This document shows positions 15,001 to 25,989 of a DNA stretch of 64,000 nt, piece after piece (the stretch's first letter is position 1; each line of letters starts with the position of its first letter). Source of the DNA: Lichenostomus cassidix. Lineage: Eukaryota; Chordata; Aves; Passeriformes; Meliphagidae. The stretch lies in NCBI GenBank assembly GCA_008360975.2, contig CM039196.1, positions 930,001 through 994,000 of the forward strand, in the 5' to 3' direction. Made by a program: the position numbers and the translations under genes. The notes under the pieces are model-generated. The model was not told the DNA's origin, ran no database searches, and saw only the letters and a program-made list of their open reading frames with translations.

Positions 15001-18000
15001 AGTGTGGGTTTATACCTTGATAGCCATTTATAACAGTTAGCATTCATTCTCTCCCCTTGCAGTGCTTTTCCAAGAGGTATTTTTATTGCAAAAGCAGCAG
15101 GAGGCTTACCTTGCAGCAGTCTGCCTCCTTTGTAGAGGTGGATGGCCAGGGCTGCATCAAACCTGGCTGAGGAGGTCACATTTGCTATCTCAGCTGGACT
15201 CTCATACATGAAAGCATCTTTGAGAACACAGATGTGTCCTGCAGCATGGAGATGACTCCTTCAGCGTTGGAACAAACAGAAAATAAATAAAGAAGTCACT
15301 ATTAATGCTATAGGCACAGTGGGATGTTAAGCAAGCTTAATCAAAACATTTTTCCTTAATAAATTTTGCTTTGTGTTCCCTTTCTGGTGGACTGTGAGTT
15401 TAATATCTTGTCTTAGCTCACCCATTTGTAAAACAGGCCAAGGATAACTGAAATATAAACAGAAAACTACACAAAAGGAATTACACAAATACCTTCACAG
15501 CCTGCTTGCAAAATCTCAGTTAACAAAAACCAAACCAAATCCAACACCAAACCCCTCTTAGTGTCAGCTTACCCATTCATCTCTATACACAATGGTTCCT
15601 CCTATAAAACAGTGATGGAAATGCTGCCAAAGTCACCAAACTGATTGATTACAGACACTTTATTCCTCTCACTGAAACAGGAATCAGTTATCAATGTTCC
15701 CAAGAACATCACCAAAAATCAAAGAGGAGAAAATCTGTGTTCTGAGGGAAATGAGCACACTGTGTCTGCTGACATGTCATGTTTACATTCCCAGTATCAT
15801 TAAAAGAATGTTTTGTGCTTATTCCATATTGTTCAGTGGATTTATTCCTCACTGGGTATTAATTGTTCTGGCATTAAAATCCTGCTAACTCTCAGCTTCC
15901 TGGCTCATGTCAGCTTTCATTTCCTGATTATTCCACATCCTCCCAAGGAAGGGAATTTTCTGTCCTGCACAAGTTAGTCATTCTGCAGAAATTGGTGCTA
16001 AAAGAGCTGTAAAAAGTCTTGAGGCCTTGGAAGGGAAGTATTAGCACTGAATCAGAGAGAGCTCCACTGGCACAACATATGGTGCTGCATTTCTCCCTCA
16101 TCCTAAAATGAACTCCTTTTAACTCCATGTTGCAAACAACACCAATAAATTGTAATAAATGCTAATAAATAATAAAATACAGCCACCTTTTAAATTCCTT
16201 ATTTACACTGTTGAGCATTTATTGCCATCCGTTGCCCATGAACTGTTTTCCTCTTCAAAGAGATTCTCAATTTATTTCTAAAGAATGATGCTCAAATCTC
16301 ACAGCTGTGGAAAGAAAATCTCTGGGGCAAATACTTGGGATGCTCCTGCCTGCATTCCAGAATTTCACAGGTGCTCATTAAACAGGCTAAAAGGATTTTT
16401 TCCCATCAGTATTCCAATTACCATAAATCACTATCATGTACAAGCAATATGTTTGCATATTACGATTAATTTGAAAATAACTCTCTCAGGACATCAGGAA
16501 TCGAGAAACTCAGCTAGGAATTCCAGTCTTCTTTTTTAAATATATTAGGAATGACTACTTTTCCTGCACAGTTTCCAAATCTCCCTGGGAATGACAGCTG
16601 TTTCTGCAGTAAATAGAGAGAGATTCCCTCAAGTGTTCCAAAGCTCCCAAATTGTGGATTACCTCTATTACTTCCATTTTTTCCTTTTTGACAGATTTTT
16701 ATTCTACTCATGAGCATGTAAAAAAATTTGCATATATCTTTAGAAGGAAAAATTACCAAATATTCCCAGAATAACTCAAATTCCCAGATTTAAAGAGGCC
16801 TTAATCCCCTGAACATTCAATTGAGTTCAGTATCATTAATCACAGGCTTCAGATTACACACATATGGAAATACATGTGTGCAGAAGCAGAGTTATTGGGT
16901 AGTATTTAAGTACTGAAGTTTCCAGTGTTATTTTCATATTTTCTAAATGACTTTTCATCTTTATAACCAAAAAAAGCAGAGCAGGATTTTCACACATATG
17001 CTGCTCCCAAGTACATGATTAGAGAATGCTGCAAAGGTCTTGCAGGAGATTTATTTTGAAGATTGATCAGTCTGTGAAGTCCCAGATGTCCCTGAGTGAA
17101 GCCAAGACAGAGAACACACATTATCCAGATTTTTTCTCCTCCTGGCAACTCTCTGTTCACATTATTTTGCCATTTCATAAACAAATACTTTCTGAACGAA
17201 AAGTCAAAATGAACACAACTCCTGCTGTCTGGGAATTAAAGACAACACTGGAAATGCTAAATCTCAAGGCTATATTTTTATCACAGATCTTAATAAAAGA
17301 GAGAAATTGCCAAGGAAGTGTCTTAACAAACAGTGATTATTGCTTGGATCTAGAATTCCCTTTGCCATATTTTTCCCTTTTAATGAAACTCTCATGGAAG
17401 CCAATGCCATGACTTAGGGAGAATATTATTTCTAAAATGGAGTTGAGCTGTCAGATCCCAGATTTGGGGTGTTTTCCGAGGGAAAAACCATCAGGGAGAA
17501 CTTTTGCCATTCAGTAAATGTGAAAGAGAATTTTTAAAAGTACATTACACTGCTCACTGCTCACACTGTGATATTTATACACATCTGAATATTGGACAAA
17601 GCATTTCCCAGTCCTACTCATTTTAGCATTCAGGAAATTAATTGTGCTTTTGTTTGTTATATTTTTATATTCGTTGGAAATCACAAAGATTGTCAGTGCA
17701 AGTTCTGAGTGTGTTCTCTGGATCTCTGCTAAAAGGTACAATCCTTTCCTGACACATTTTCACTTTGAGATTTCTATAAAAAACAGCGTTTTGCTCCAAC
17801 ACATCTATGAAATATCGAGTGATGTTTTACGATGTTTAATTTTTTATTTCCTACATTATTGATCACTACTTCTCACTTTTCCTGGCTAGCAGTCTTCCCT
17901 CCTTCAAGGTGAATCTGCAGTTCACAGGTTTTCATGTAAGGAAACAGTTTCAGAGTTCCAAACACAGCCTGGCTGAAGAGAAAGCTCAGGAGTTCAAAGT

Positions 18001-18689
18001 GTGCTTATTTCTGAAGTATAATGGTTGTGAAACCTGCTCTGCTTTCTGTGCTGTCTTCCTCTCAGAAATATTTATGTTCTAAATTTCAACCGATCCTGAT
18101 TGAATGGAATTCCTTGCAGACAAAGAATGTTTGATTTCCAAAAAGTTCCAGGTAGGTGGATACACTGACACTTCTTGAATGGCACAAAATAGGCTTCAGC
18201 CAAAAATATTAATTATCTCTTTCCCTCAGCTGTCTGTTCTGCAAAGCAGCTGTGCACCAACTACTGTTAAATGCACAGGGCACAAGTCAGAGATTATTCA
18301 GTGAGCAAAGTCATTGCACTGCCTCTTCTAAACTTGGCCAGACCTGATCACTCACAATTCCCTCTGAAGCTGATCAAGTTACAAGAGCTGAAACCCTGCT
18401 TGATCTTCTGTTTTCTTTGTAAATTAGCTTATTTTTTCATACTTGTTAATGCAACATTTTATTTCCCTCTCAAACTTCACAGACAGCAACACAGACAAAT
18501 TGTATTGGCATGAATGAAATATGAATAAAATTAGAATTAGACCAGGAATTAAAAATGTGAGCATTAAAAATGTGAGCATTAAAAATGTGAATCAGACCAG
18601 AAATTAAAAAAGATGGGGACTAACTCCTCCTGCCCCTGAAGTCAGGAACTGAGCTTTGCAAGGACCAAAGAACTCTGCAAAGTTTAAAC

Positions 18690-18729
<40 letters not shown>

Positions 18730-21700
18730 GGTTATAAATAGTTCTTGCACTGCACAACAATATTGGGAGCAGCAGCCCATGGGAATGCTGGAATTCCAGA
18801 GCAAAGCTGCAGGATGAACCAAAGACTGAACAGCAGAAAGGTTTGGGCTCAGAGTTACTCCAAGAAATGTCTAAGCTAAAAAACACTTGTCAAGAGGAAT
18901 GCTAAGAGTCACTGAATTTGTGGGTTTAATTCTCTCCCAGCTGATTACCTGGAGATTTACAGAATAGCTATCTCAACTGGCCCTTAATGAGAGCCAAAAC
19001 AATTCCTCCCTCTCCAAAAAATGTTTACATATTGGCAAAATACTTAACCTAAATCTTTCTAATTAACCTATTAATTCTAGATTTCTACTCCTCCTTGCTA
19101 TCAAGTAATAAAAGATGAACACAACATTTCAAGGGGCAGGGAAGATTAATTTCTTTTCTTTCCTGACACCCTCTTTGATCTCATTTCTAAGGCTGAACAA
19201 TGGCAGCCTAAGCAAGGACTTTTCCTTAGTGTTGTATTCTTTATTCATTGTTCTTCTATTTTAAGGTGATTAAAGATTATGCACACCAAGAGGAATAAAG
19301 CCCACAGGACATTCATTACACCACTTGTTTCAGCAAGTTGATTTTTAGCCAAATTAGATTCTGGTACCTTTGTCGCCACTTACTTTAAACTCAGGAAATG
19401 AACATCTTATTTATGAAAAGATGAAGCAGTTATTGGAAGAGCTGTAATATCATAAACAGAGTATACACTGTGATATTAAGCCATAAAATTAATCTATGCT
19501 GGCAAGTGTTCAACCCGGAGACAGTGTCATTGTTTCATTTATGTTTAACCAAAAGTTGCCAGGGCTCAATATTAAAAAAAAATGAACAAATAAATTCCTA
19601 AGCACGCATGCAGATACAACTGAAGGCAAATATTAACTGGAATTTGTATTTTATGTATTAAATCATGTATTAACATACATGAGACAAAATTTACCACATC
19701 ACCTCAGGTGGGGCAGATTAGTGTCCAAAGTGACATGGCCAAGCCTTTGGTTATACACATAGGTTTTGTGGGTTCTTTTAATGGCATCAAGTCTTACAAA
19801 ACCCAACATTGGATGGAACTATCTGCACAGGATGGTTTTGGTGATGGCTGTCACCTGATTAGCCTTTCAGTTGTGAGAATGGACTTCATTGCTAGGTAAT
19901 ACTCTTGACTTTCTCCCTGATCAAAATTGCTTTCTTTCCCTCAACATGCTCATTTATATTATTTCAATAAACAACATTTTACAACATGTGATAAGATAGG
20001 AACTGAACATGATATAAGTTACTTGCTCTCAAACACCATTTCTCTTAAAATCCCTAATCCAGCTTTACTACAAATGCAAATTAAGTTGATCTCTCACTCA
20101 TTATTTTCTTTCTATTTGGTCTCTGTGCATGAGAAAACAACATCCATTTTGTATAGATATTCCTACATTATGTGCAAGGGATTCCTGGTTTTTGTGCAAG
20201 GGATTCCTATTTTCTGTGGAAGGGATTCCCATACTTTGCCCAAGGAATGCCCACCCTTTGCCCAAGGAATTCCAAGGAATTCCCACCCTTTGCCCAAGGA
20301 ATTCCCACACTTTTTGCCCAAGCAGTTCCCCAGGAACTTTGCCCCAGGAATGCCCACACTCTGCCCAAGGAATTCCAAGGAATTCCCACACTTTTTGCCC
20401 AAGCAGTTCCCCACACTCTGCCCAAGCAATGCCCACACTTTTGCCCAAGGAATTCCCCCCACTTTGCCCAAGGAATTTCCCACACTTTGCCCAAGGAATT
20501 CCCACACTTTTTGCCCAAGGAATTCCCACACTTTTTGCCCAAGGAATTCCCACACTTTTTGCCCAAGGAATTCCCACACTTTTTGCCCAAGGAATTCCCA
20601 CACTTTTTGCCCAAGGAACTCCCCACACTTTTGCCCAAGGAACTCCCCACACTTTTGCCCAAGGAACTCCCCACACTTTTGCCCAAGGAATGCCCACCCT
20701 CTGCCCAAGGCACTCCCGGGAAGCAGCAGGATGCCCCAGAGGGTTGCTGTGCCCTGCACAGGTCACTGCAGATGTGTTCACACAGCTGCAAATGACTGCA
20801 TTAATGTGGCTCTAAGTTAAACCATCTGTCAGCTGAGCTGCTCTAGCTCACCCAAGCCATGCCCTTTCATCCTCAAACACATCATTTTCTGCCACCATCA
20901 CATGTCACAGCTGAGCCACCAAAACTGCTGCTTGCTGTGACTCAAAGCACCTTGCTCAGCCAATGCACCTGAATGCAGTGTGCTCAGATATTCACTATCA
21001 ATCTCTGTGTGATGAAAAGTTTGATACAATAGGCAAAAATTCGTTTTTCTGGCTTATTCAGACTTATTTTAACTAGACACAATGCAAAACCTGTTTTCCA
21101 CTAGATTAGCTCCAAACAACTCCACAGTCTAAATGTTTGTCTGAGTTTCCTCAAAGTTGAAATGGAAGAAGAAGGTAAGTAAATGTTTAATTTGTAAAGG
21201 CAGAGTAAATAACCTTATAGAGGAAAAACGAGCAGTGATGTTCCCAAGAATAACCAGTTTTGTGTTCTCCAATGAGAGCAAAGGGCAAGATATGAAAGGA
21301 AATGCAGAAGGCCACAAAAACCACCACATGGGAACTCTGCTGAGATATACAGGCATAAAAATGTGCATCATAAATGTAAGAATTTACTTGTTTTGTCGCA
21401 AAGTTTCAGTAACAATTATTGTTTTAAAACATCAAAAATTTCAGCTTTCTCTGGTCCTTATGCTCTGCTTGCTTCACATCTTCAGTGCCTGGGTGACTTC
21501 CAGGACCTGCAGATATGTTCTACTATACCTTATGCAATAGAAAGCCCTGCAGACACCTAAGACTACTGGGTCTGACACAACCAGGGAGAAAACTTCATGT
21601 CAGAGGATGTCTCTGTGCATAACGTTATGTGTGACAACCCACAGGTCAGGGAAAACTGGTAAATTGCAGAAGGCTATCCCAAGAGATTCATCCTAAGGAA

Positions 21701-22709
21701 AACAACTGAACTATGGATAACTTCTAAACAAGATGAAACCAAATTGTTATTTCGAGCCTCCAGAGGACAAAACCACTGGGAAATTATTTCGGTTTCATAG
21801 CGAGTTTGGGTTTTTTTGGAAGCTCGCGTGCCCAGCGAAGCCCTGAGCAATGCTGGCAGCCACATCCTTTTCCCACGTCACAGCTCGAGTTAAACGGGGA
21901 CATCAGGGATATCTCCGCGGCTCTGTCAGCCCATACAGTTTCCCTGTGTCCATCATCCCCCCAGAGCAACCCGCCCGCAGCAAGGGCAGCCACTGGAGCG
22001 GCTGTGCCCAGCTGCTCTGCGGGATGACGGGAGCTCGTCCTCTCGGGGAGCTCCGGCACCGAGCCCTCCGTGTGAGCTCCGGCACCGAGCCCTCCGTGTG
22101 AGCTCCGGCACCGAGCCCTCTCGGGGAGCTCCGTGCTGCCCGCCCTGGCCCTTTCCCAGCGCGGGCAGCCTGGGGACACACACCGACCGCCGGGGCTGAG
22201 CCTGGAGGGAGCTGGGTCAGCCTGCGAGCGCAGCCAGCCCAGCGGAACCCCGGCAGCAGCAGCAGCAGCGTTGGGCGCGCTGCCCGGGCAGAGCCGCAGC
22301 GGGGGCGTTCCCGGTGCTGTCCCCGGCGCTGGCGCTGTCCCCAACCTGCCGCCGCCCCCCGCACACCCCCGGCTCCGTGCGCCGGCGCGGGCAGCGCATG
22401 GCGGGCGGGCCCTGCTGTCCCTGCCGGTCCCGCTGTCCCTGCCGGCCCCGCTGGGCCCCTGCCGGCCGGGAGGCTGCGAGGAACAGCGCTGGGACTGAGG
22501 CCAGAGCAGCCTCGCCATCCCCATTAGCGCGGATAGCCGCGGGGAGCGCGCACGGAGCGCGCCGCGCATCCCTCCTCCCATCCCATCCATCCCTCCTCCC
22601 CCGGCGCGGCACAGCACGGCACGGCACGGCGCGGCACTCACTGGATCCTGGCGGCTGTGGTGGCATTGCCAGTCTGTGCCCGCAGACACGCCAGCAGCAG
22701 CAGCCTCAT
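1..22709 (-). CDS. GLT1D1: GLT1D1, glycosyltransferase 1 domain-containing protein 1, 5' part of gene (coding exons 1-6)
   Basis: Six minus-strand exons (22642-22709, 15110-15258, 13629-13734, 9987-10038, 6543-6579, 5365-5421) join in a single reading frame to give residues 1-156, with GT/AG borders and matching phases at every junction. The product starts [20 protein letters not shown] and contains a GGTDVNED motif at residues 83-90. Order and sequence match my recollection of vertebrate GLT1D1 (about 346 residues), a GT-B-fold, GT4-like putative glycosyltransferase whose substrate is poorly characterised. The hydrophobic N-terminus could act as a signal peptide or simply be the first beta strand of the N-terminal Rossmann-like domain. 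The C-terminal nucleotide-sugar-binding half is not in the window. I searched 1-5364 for the next conserved exon and did not find it, so the gene continues past the left edge. It is divergent from SLC15A4. Confidence 0.93.
862..1120 (-). mobile_element. CR1-type LINE 3' fragment
   Basis: Contains the reverse complement of the CR1 3' end: AGAATCATGGAATCATTCAG, then ...TCACCAAATCCAACCAC..., and further on the segment around AGGCAATTTCCTCTTGTCCT. The short ATTCTATGATTCT-like terminus is at the low-coordinate end, so the element is in minus orientation and 5'-truncated. CR1 is the dominant LINE of birds and other reptiles. A short internal duplication (CCACTGTCCCCAAGTG) lies within it. Confidence 0.8.
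1124..1285. repeat. 81-bp tandem duplication
   Basis: Two near-identical copies start at 1124 and 1205 (ACTGGGATATT...), differing at only a few bases. They lie directly beside the CR1 fragment in GLT1D1 intron 6. Confidence 0.85.
5365..5421 (-). CDS. GLT1D1: GLT1D1 coding exon 6
   Basis: A 57-nt exon completing the Gly codon and encoding [18 protein letters not shown] (residues 139-156), then one base of the next codon. The acceptor is AACACAG after a T-rich tract, and the donor is GTAAAA. It corresponds to the IATTPNAAFNWNTFLQ region that ends the N-terminal domain. It is the last GLT1D1 exon visible here. Confidence 0.9.
6118..6245. repeat. AT-rich low-complexity tract
   Basis: Dense ATTATTATAAAATTA-type sequence in GLT1D1 intron 5. 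Confidence 0.8.
6543..6579 (-). CDS. GLT1D1: GLT1D1 coding exon 5 (37 nt)
   Basis: A very small exon encoding [12 protein letters not shown] (residues 126-137) plus one base of the following glycine codon. The polypyrimidine tract and TCTCCAG acceptor are good, and the donor is GTGAGA. The phase joins exactly to exons 4 and 6. The KIYVQSQG motif corresponds to KVYVQSQG in mammals. Confidence 0.9.
7456..7592. repeat. 46-bp tandem triplication
   Basis: The unit beginning ATGAACTGCAGAAAGCAATG recurs at 7460, 7506 and 7552, almost identical between copies. It lies in GLT1D1 intron 4. Confidence 0.88.
9987..10038 (-). CDS. GLT1D1: GLT1D1 coding exon 4
   Basis: A 52-nt exon whose first base completes Arg108. 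It encodes [17 protein letters not shown] (residues 109-125), which aligns with the FAVAFTESMKEMAQAQW segment I recall from mammalian GLT1D1. The acceptor is AACCAG and the donor GTATGT, after the Trp codon. It is too short to stand out as an ORF and was found by matching the conserved peptide. Confidence 0.9.
11431..11574. repeat. Dispersed element, copy 1
   Basis: Shares interrupted identity with 13748-14038, including CTGAGTTATT, CAGAGAAAATAT-like sequence, CATAGATAATTCAAG and CTTCAGCTTCCCAAC in the same order. It lies in GLT1D1 intron 3. The family is not recognised. Confidence 0.6.
13629..13734 (-). CDS. GLT1D1: GLT1D1 coding exon 3
   Basis: A 106-nt exon encoding residues 73-107, reading [18 protein letters not shown] and then [12 protein letters not shown]. 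The GGTDVNED stretch is a strongly conserved GT4-type loop. Acceptor TTTTCAG precedes 13734 and donor GTAAGAG follows 13629. A dispersed AT-rich element abuts the acceptor side (13748 onward). Confidence 0.93.
13748..14038. repeat. Dispersed element, copy 2, interrupted by AT-rich insertion
   Basis: Second copy of the element at 11431-11574. It is split by an AT-rich insert (13861-13997) flanked by 13-bp direct repeats ATAATTCAAGGTA at 13848-13860 and 13998-14010. It lies immediately on the acceptor side of GLT1D1 exon 3. Confidence 0.65.
15110..15258 (-). CDS. GLT1D1: GLT1D1 coding exon 2
   Basis: A 149-nt exon encoding residues 23-72, including [10 protein letters not shown] and [15 protein letters not shown], which are hallmark conserved GLT1D1 segments. 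Acceptor CTGAAG precedes 15258, and donor GTAAG follows 15110. It enters with two bases of a codon already supplied and leaves with one base of the next (glycine), matching both neighbours. The acceptor lacks a strong pyrimidine tract. Confidence 0.92.
18548..18594. repeat. 15-bp tandem repeat
   Basis: Two full copies of GCATTAAAAATGTGA are preceded by a partial copy. Confidence 0.75.
18693..18726. repeat. (TA)n microsatellite
   Basis: Uninterrupted TA dinucleotides, about 17 units, in GLT1D1 intron 1. Likely length-variable. Confidence 0.95.
20158..20718. repeat. 22-24 bp minisatellite
   Basis: More than twenty copies of a unit of the type GAATTCCCACACTTTTTGCC plus CAAG. The array is diverged and 22-23 bp at its low-coordinate end, and homogeneous at exactly 24 bp from about 20497 to 20690. 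A 24-bp period keeps reading frames open, producing five overlapping repetitive ORFs of about 190-300 codons on both strands. These are not genes. The array lies in GLT1D1 intron 1. Confidence 0.93.
22048..22125. repeat. 26-bp GC-rich tandem repeat
   Basis: Three copies of GAGCTCCGGCACCGAGCCCT plus CCGTGT at 22048, 22074 and 22100, in the GLT1D1 CpG island. Confidence 0.85.
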
Positions 22710-22810
22710 AGCGGCCCTGCGCTCCGCTGCGCTGCGCTCCGCTCCGCCCGCCGCTCAGCGCCTCACCTGCCCGCGGCCCCCGGAAACGGCGCTGCGGAGC
22801 GCAGCGGGGC
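22130..22810 (-). promoter_or_regulatory. GLT1D1: CpG-island promoter region of GLT1D1
   Basis: GC- and CpG-dense DNA surrounds exon 1 and extends downstream into intron 1, in contrast with the AT-rich flanks. No TATA box is visible just upstream of 22709, which fits a dispersed CpG-type promoter. The transcription start is inferred to lie between the ATG and the minisatellite beginning at 22810. A short CAG/GCA run sits at about 22253-22269. Confidence 0.7.
22642..22709 (-). CDS. GLT1D1: GLT1D1 coding exon 1
   Basis: Contains the start codon (22709-22707) with G at -3, and encodes residues 1-22 plus two bases of codon 23. The donor is GTGAGT at 22641-22636. The encoded MRLL...TGNATTA segment is the conserved N-terminal strand and loop of the glycosyltransferase fold. 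It sits inside a CpG-rich block, as expected for a first exon. Confidence 0.92.
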
Positions 22811-23030
22811 TGAGCACACCGCCTGCCTGGCGGGGACGGATCAGCCCTGCCGGCTGAGCACACCGCCTGCCTGGCGGGGATGGATCAGCCCTGCCGGCTG
22901 AGCACACCGCCTGCCTGGCGGGGATGGATCAGCCCTGCCGGAGGGACACACCGCCTGCCTGGCGGGGATGGATCAGCCCTGCCGGCTGAGCACACCGCCT
23001 GCCTGGCGGGGATGGATCAGCCCTGCCGGC
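22810..23030. repeat. 44-bp GC-rich minisatellite upstream of GLT1D1
   Basis: Five copies, period exactly 44 bp (starts 22810, 22854, 22898, 22942, 22986), each containing ACACCGCCTGCCTGGCGGGG and GGATCAGCCCTGCCGG. The fourth copy begins with a variant AGGGACACA. It lies about 100 bp upstream of the GLT1D1 start codon. Confidence 0.92.
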
Positions 23031-25191
23031 TGTCCCGGGCAGAGGGCACCTGGCTACCGAGCACGGGGTTTGGGTGCCTTCCCACACCTCGGAATTGCGC
23101 TGTGTGTTTGAGTTACGCAGCCCCAGGGATGACGCGCTCAGCTCGCGGCCACAGGGAAACATGAATTTAGAGGCTTTCTGAGAAGAACACAGAAGGTTGG
23201 CAGCAGGCACTGCCCCCTGAAGCAGATCCTCGTGTGGCCATGTGGCTCCCGCGAGGTGCTTAGTGCTCGGTGTGAGAACACAGCGAGAAAAAACTCAGTG
23301 CAGACAACATGCCAACCACGAGAGCAGCCAGAGAAATGCACCAGAGCAAAGACCAAGGCAGCAGGATGGTCACAGACCACGCCAAACACGAGGAAAGCCA
23401 CATGATAAAGCAGAGCCAAAAGTTCTGGTGAAGAACCACAGCCTCCACAGCAGCAGGCAGAACCTAAAGATACAACAAAACAGGGAAGAGAAAGAGAACT
23501 AACCTGAGCTCGGCACCAAGAAAAGCATCTCCAACAAAGCATGTCCCAAACCATCGAGCCAGTCTTGAGGACAGAAGGTGTTCTCCCCAGCTCTTCTCCC
23601 AGGAGCACAGGGAGCAGCTGGGTGGGGAGCAGCAGTTAAGGGAGTCCGTTGGGGATTTGATTGGAAACAGGTGGCTGATTGGAAGACCCACCTTGAACTT
23701 GTCTCAACAGCTTCTGAAAACATTGACAACACCTGCAGGACATTGGTGGTCTGCAGGTGTTCTCAATGAAGGATGGCGAGGTGGGCAGGCTGGACAGAAA
23801 ACTCACCTTTTCCTTATCATCTGGTCTGATTGCCTGATGTCATTCACCACAAGGCCACACAGATCCTTGCTTTCCCAAAGGATGGAGAAGGCAGGGAAAA
23901 GTAGTCTTCAAAACCTGCAGTGCCTGGTTATTGTGGCCTAAATTAGTCTTCAAATTTCAATGTCAGAAGCAGAAAAATACACCACACGCAGAGGAATATT
24001 AAATTTATCCATTTTTGAAGCAGTACTTCTTCCAATAATTAGTGTGGATTTCTGAGGATAACAAGTATTCTGGAATGGGGGGTTTAGAAGGGATAGAAAC
24101 ACACTGGAGTGGGTTCTAGCAAAGTAAACATTTTGGTAGGCAGGCTCATGTTTTGCTAATGAGCCTTAATGCTGCAAAGCTGTGTTAACTACATTTCATA
24201 GCTGTTACCACTGCAAAGCTGTATCATAGTGTGCAACAAAAGCAGACAAAAATGGAAACATCAAAGTAAGACAAGGCCTGCTCCATGAGGAATGAGGAAA
24301 CTCAACCGGTTGTCTGAGAAATAAAGAGAAAATAAAGGAAACTTTAAAAGAGATCTTAACATTTTATTGCTATTTATGGTAACTCTGGTTCTATGCTATT
24401 ATAGGCCTCGACTGAAAAAACTAACAATGTGGAAGTGTAAATGCATTAATGTATCCCTGGATAGACATAGCTAAAGAGTCATGGATGTATCATAATCAAG
24501 TTTTAAATACACTGTGGCTGAGTGATGTTTGGAGGGAAATTGAAATCTCCTTCCTATACTGCCAGAGAATGTTTGGGTTCCAACAGCAACTTCTGAATTT
24601 TAGTGAGAGTACCTACAGCTCAAGTCCTGAACAGTTAAATAACGTTTTTCATGTACATTTCAACTAGTCTTCAGCATTGTTAGGTCAATATAGAAATCTC
24701 ACCTCACTCACCAAGGTAGATTATGGATGGCATGTAATCACAGTTAATATGACATACTGTATTAAGCTAGGAAAAGCTGAAATGTAATTTTATTCCAAAA
24801 TCAGTCATGTTACAGTAGTTCACAAAGAGATGTCTGTACAGCCTTTTCCTCATTGTCCTTTGTCATGAAATTTGTTAACTAGTTAAGAGAGCAAATATAT
24901 TTAATGAGTCATTTTTATGGCATATGCTATTTACAAAGCCCCATTATTAAATATATTTACTTTTACAAGCATTGCTTGCTCCATTACCAACACAGCTCCA
25001 GAGTAAGTCACATCTAGACGTTTGGTATGGAACTGTGTGATGTCAATCAATTTAACTTTTCCACGGAAAACACACAAACAGGAATGTCTTCCCCACTTTC
25101 TGCTAACCAAAAATAAGACTTTTAGATCTGCTGGAGACAATTCCATACTTCCACAACCTTTACCTCAACACGTGAGATGACAGAAGCACAT

Positions 25192-25246
25192 CTTAGGGTT
25201 CTAATCCCCATCTCAGGGTTCTAATCCCCATCTCAGGGTTCTAATC
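25192..25246. repeat. 20-bp tandem triplication
   Basis: Three copies of CTCAGGGTTCTAATCCCCAT, with first and last slightly changed. GGGTTCTAA recurs at 20-bp spacing. Confidence 0.8.
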
Positions 25247-25989
25247 TTGCACCCACTAATTGCTGTTTTCCCATTTCCATCACACACTGTGTCCCATTCG
25301 GATCAGTGCTCATTCTCCACGTGCAGCTCTGTAATTCCTGCATGTCCTCACCCAGCAGCTGCTGCTCACCCCTGAGTCACCAGGCACGCCCTGCTGCTTC
25401 CAAACACATAAAACAGCTTTTTACAGAGTGCATTTACCACCTTTTCCTGCTGGAAGGCCTTGTGGGACAGTCTAGAACTACAGTATTAAATAACCATAAA
25501 AAGCCCCCAGAGATGATTTGGGGTGCAGAGCATCTCTCTTTTGAGAGAACACGGGAGCTGGGGCTGTTATTAATGCATTTAATGCCTCAGAGGAGGGTGG
25601 CAGGAGGCTGGTGCCACTCTGCGGTGCCCAGCGGCAGGATGAGCAGCCATGGCCATGAACTAAAACACAGTAAATTCCACCTCGACGTGAAGAGCTTACT
25701 GACACTGCGGGTGGCAGAGCCCTGGGCAGGCTGCCTGAGCAGGCCGTGCATCCTCCTCTCCGAGCCATCCCAACCCACCTGAGGCGTTGCCGTGCCCTGC
25801 TCCGGGTGACCGTGCCTGGCAGGGGCTGCACGGGCTCAGCTGCACAGCTCCTGTTCCATACAAACGGTCTGGGGTTCTGGGAAAACCCACTGCCCTGCTG
25901 CAGCCCTCCCGCCCGGCACTCCAGTCAAAGGGGGAAAGGACACCATTGTGGGGTGCCGGGCCAGGCTGTCCCGCTCAGTGTCCCTCGCC

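Larger units (their letters stand above)
5422..15109 (-). other. GLT1D1: GLT1D1 introns 2 to 5
   Basis: Four introns separate exons 2-6 (5422-6542, 6580-9986, 10039-13628, 13735-15109). They hold AT-rich low-complexity DNA at about 6118-6245 and 13861-13997, a 46-bp triplication near 7456-7592, poly(A) runs near 11167 and 12430, and two copies of a dispersed element (about 11431-11574 and 13748-14038). No other gene was seen. Confidence 0.75.
15259..22641 (-). other. GLT1D1: GLT1D1 intron 1
   Basis: A 7.4-kb first intron containing a (TA)n tract, a 15-bp repeat, the large 22-24 bp minisatellite at 20.16-20.72 kb, and the GC-rich first part of the CpG island at its 5' end. No independent gene was recognised. 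Confidence 0.75.

Noticed and set aside
17026..17412. 128-codon plus ORF in GLT1D1 intron 1
   Set aside because: Antisense to the host gene, no conserved domain seen, length compatible with chance.
20101..20820. Five overlapping repetitive ORFs (about 190-300 codons) on both strands
   Set aside because: All are translations of a 22-24 bp minisatellite whose unit lacks stops. There is no single preferred frame.
21784..22863. 359-codon minus-strand ORF and several overlapping ORFs in the GLT1D1 CpG island
   Set aside because: GC-rich DNA is poor in stop codons. The frame overlaps real exon 1 (22642-22709) and the composition is Ala/Arg/Gly/Pro with no recognisable domain, so it is a shadow of the island.
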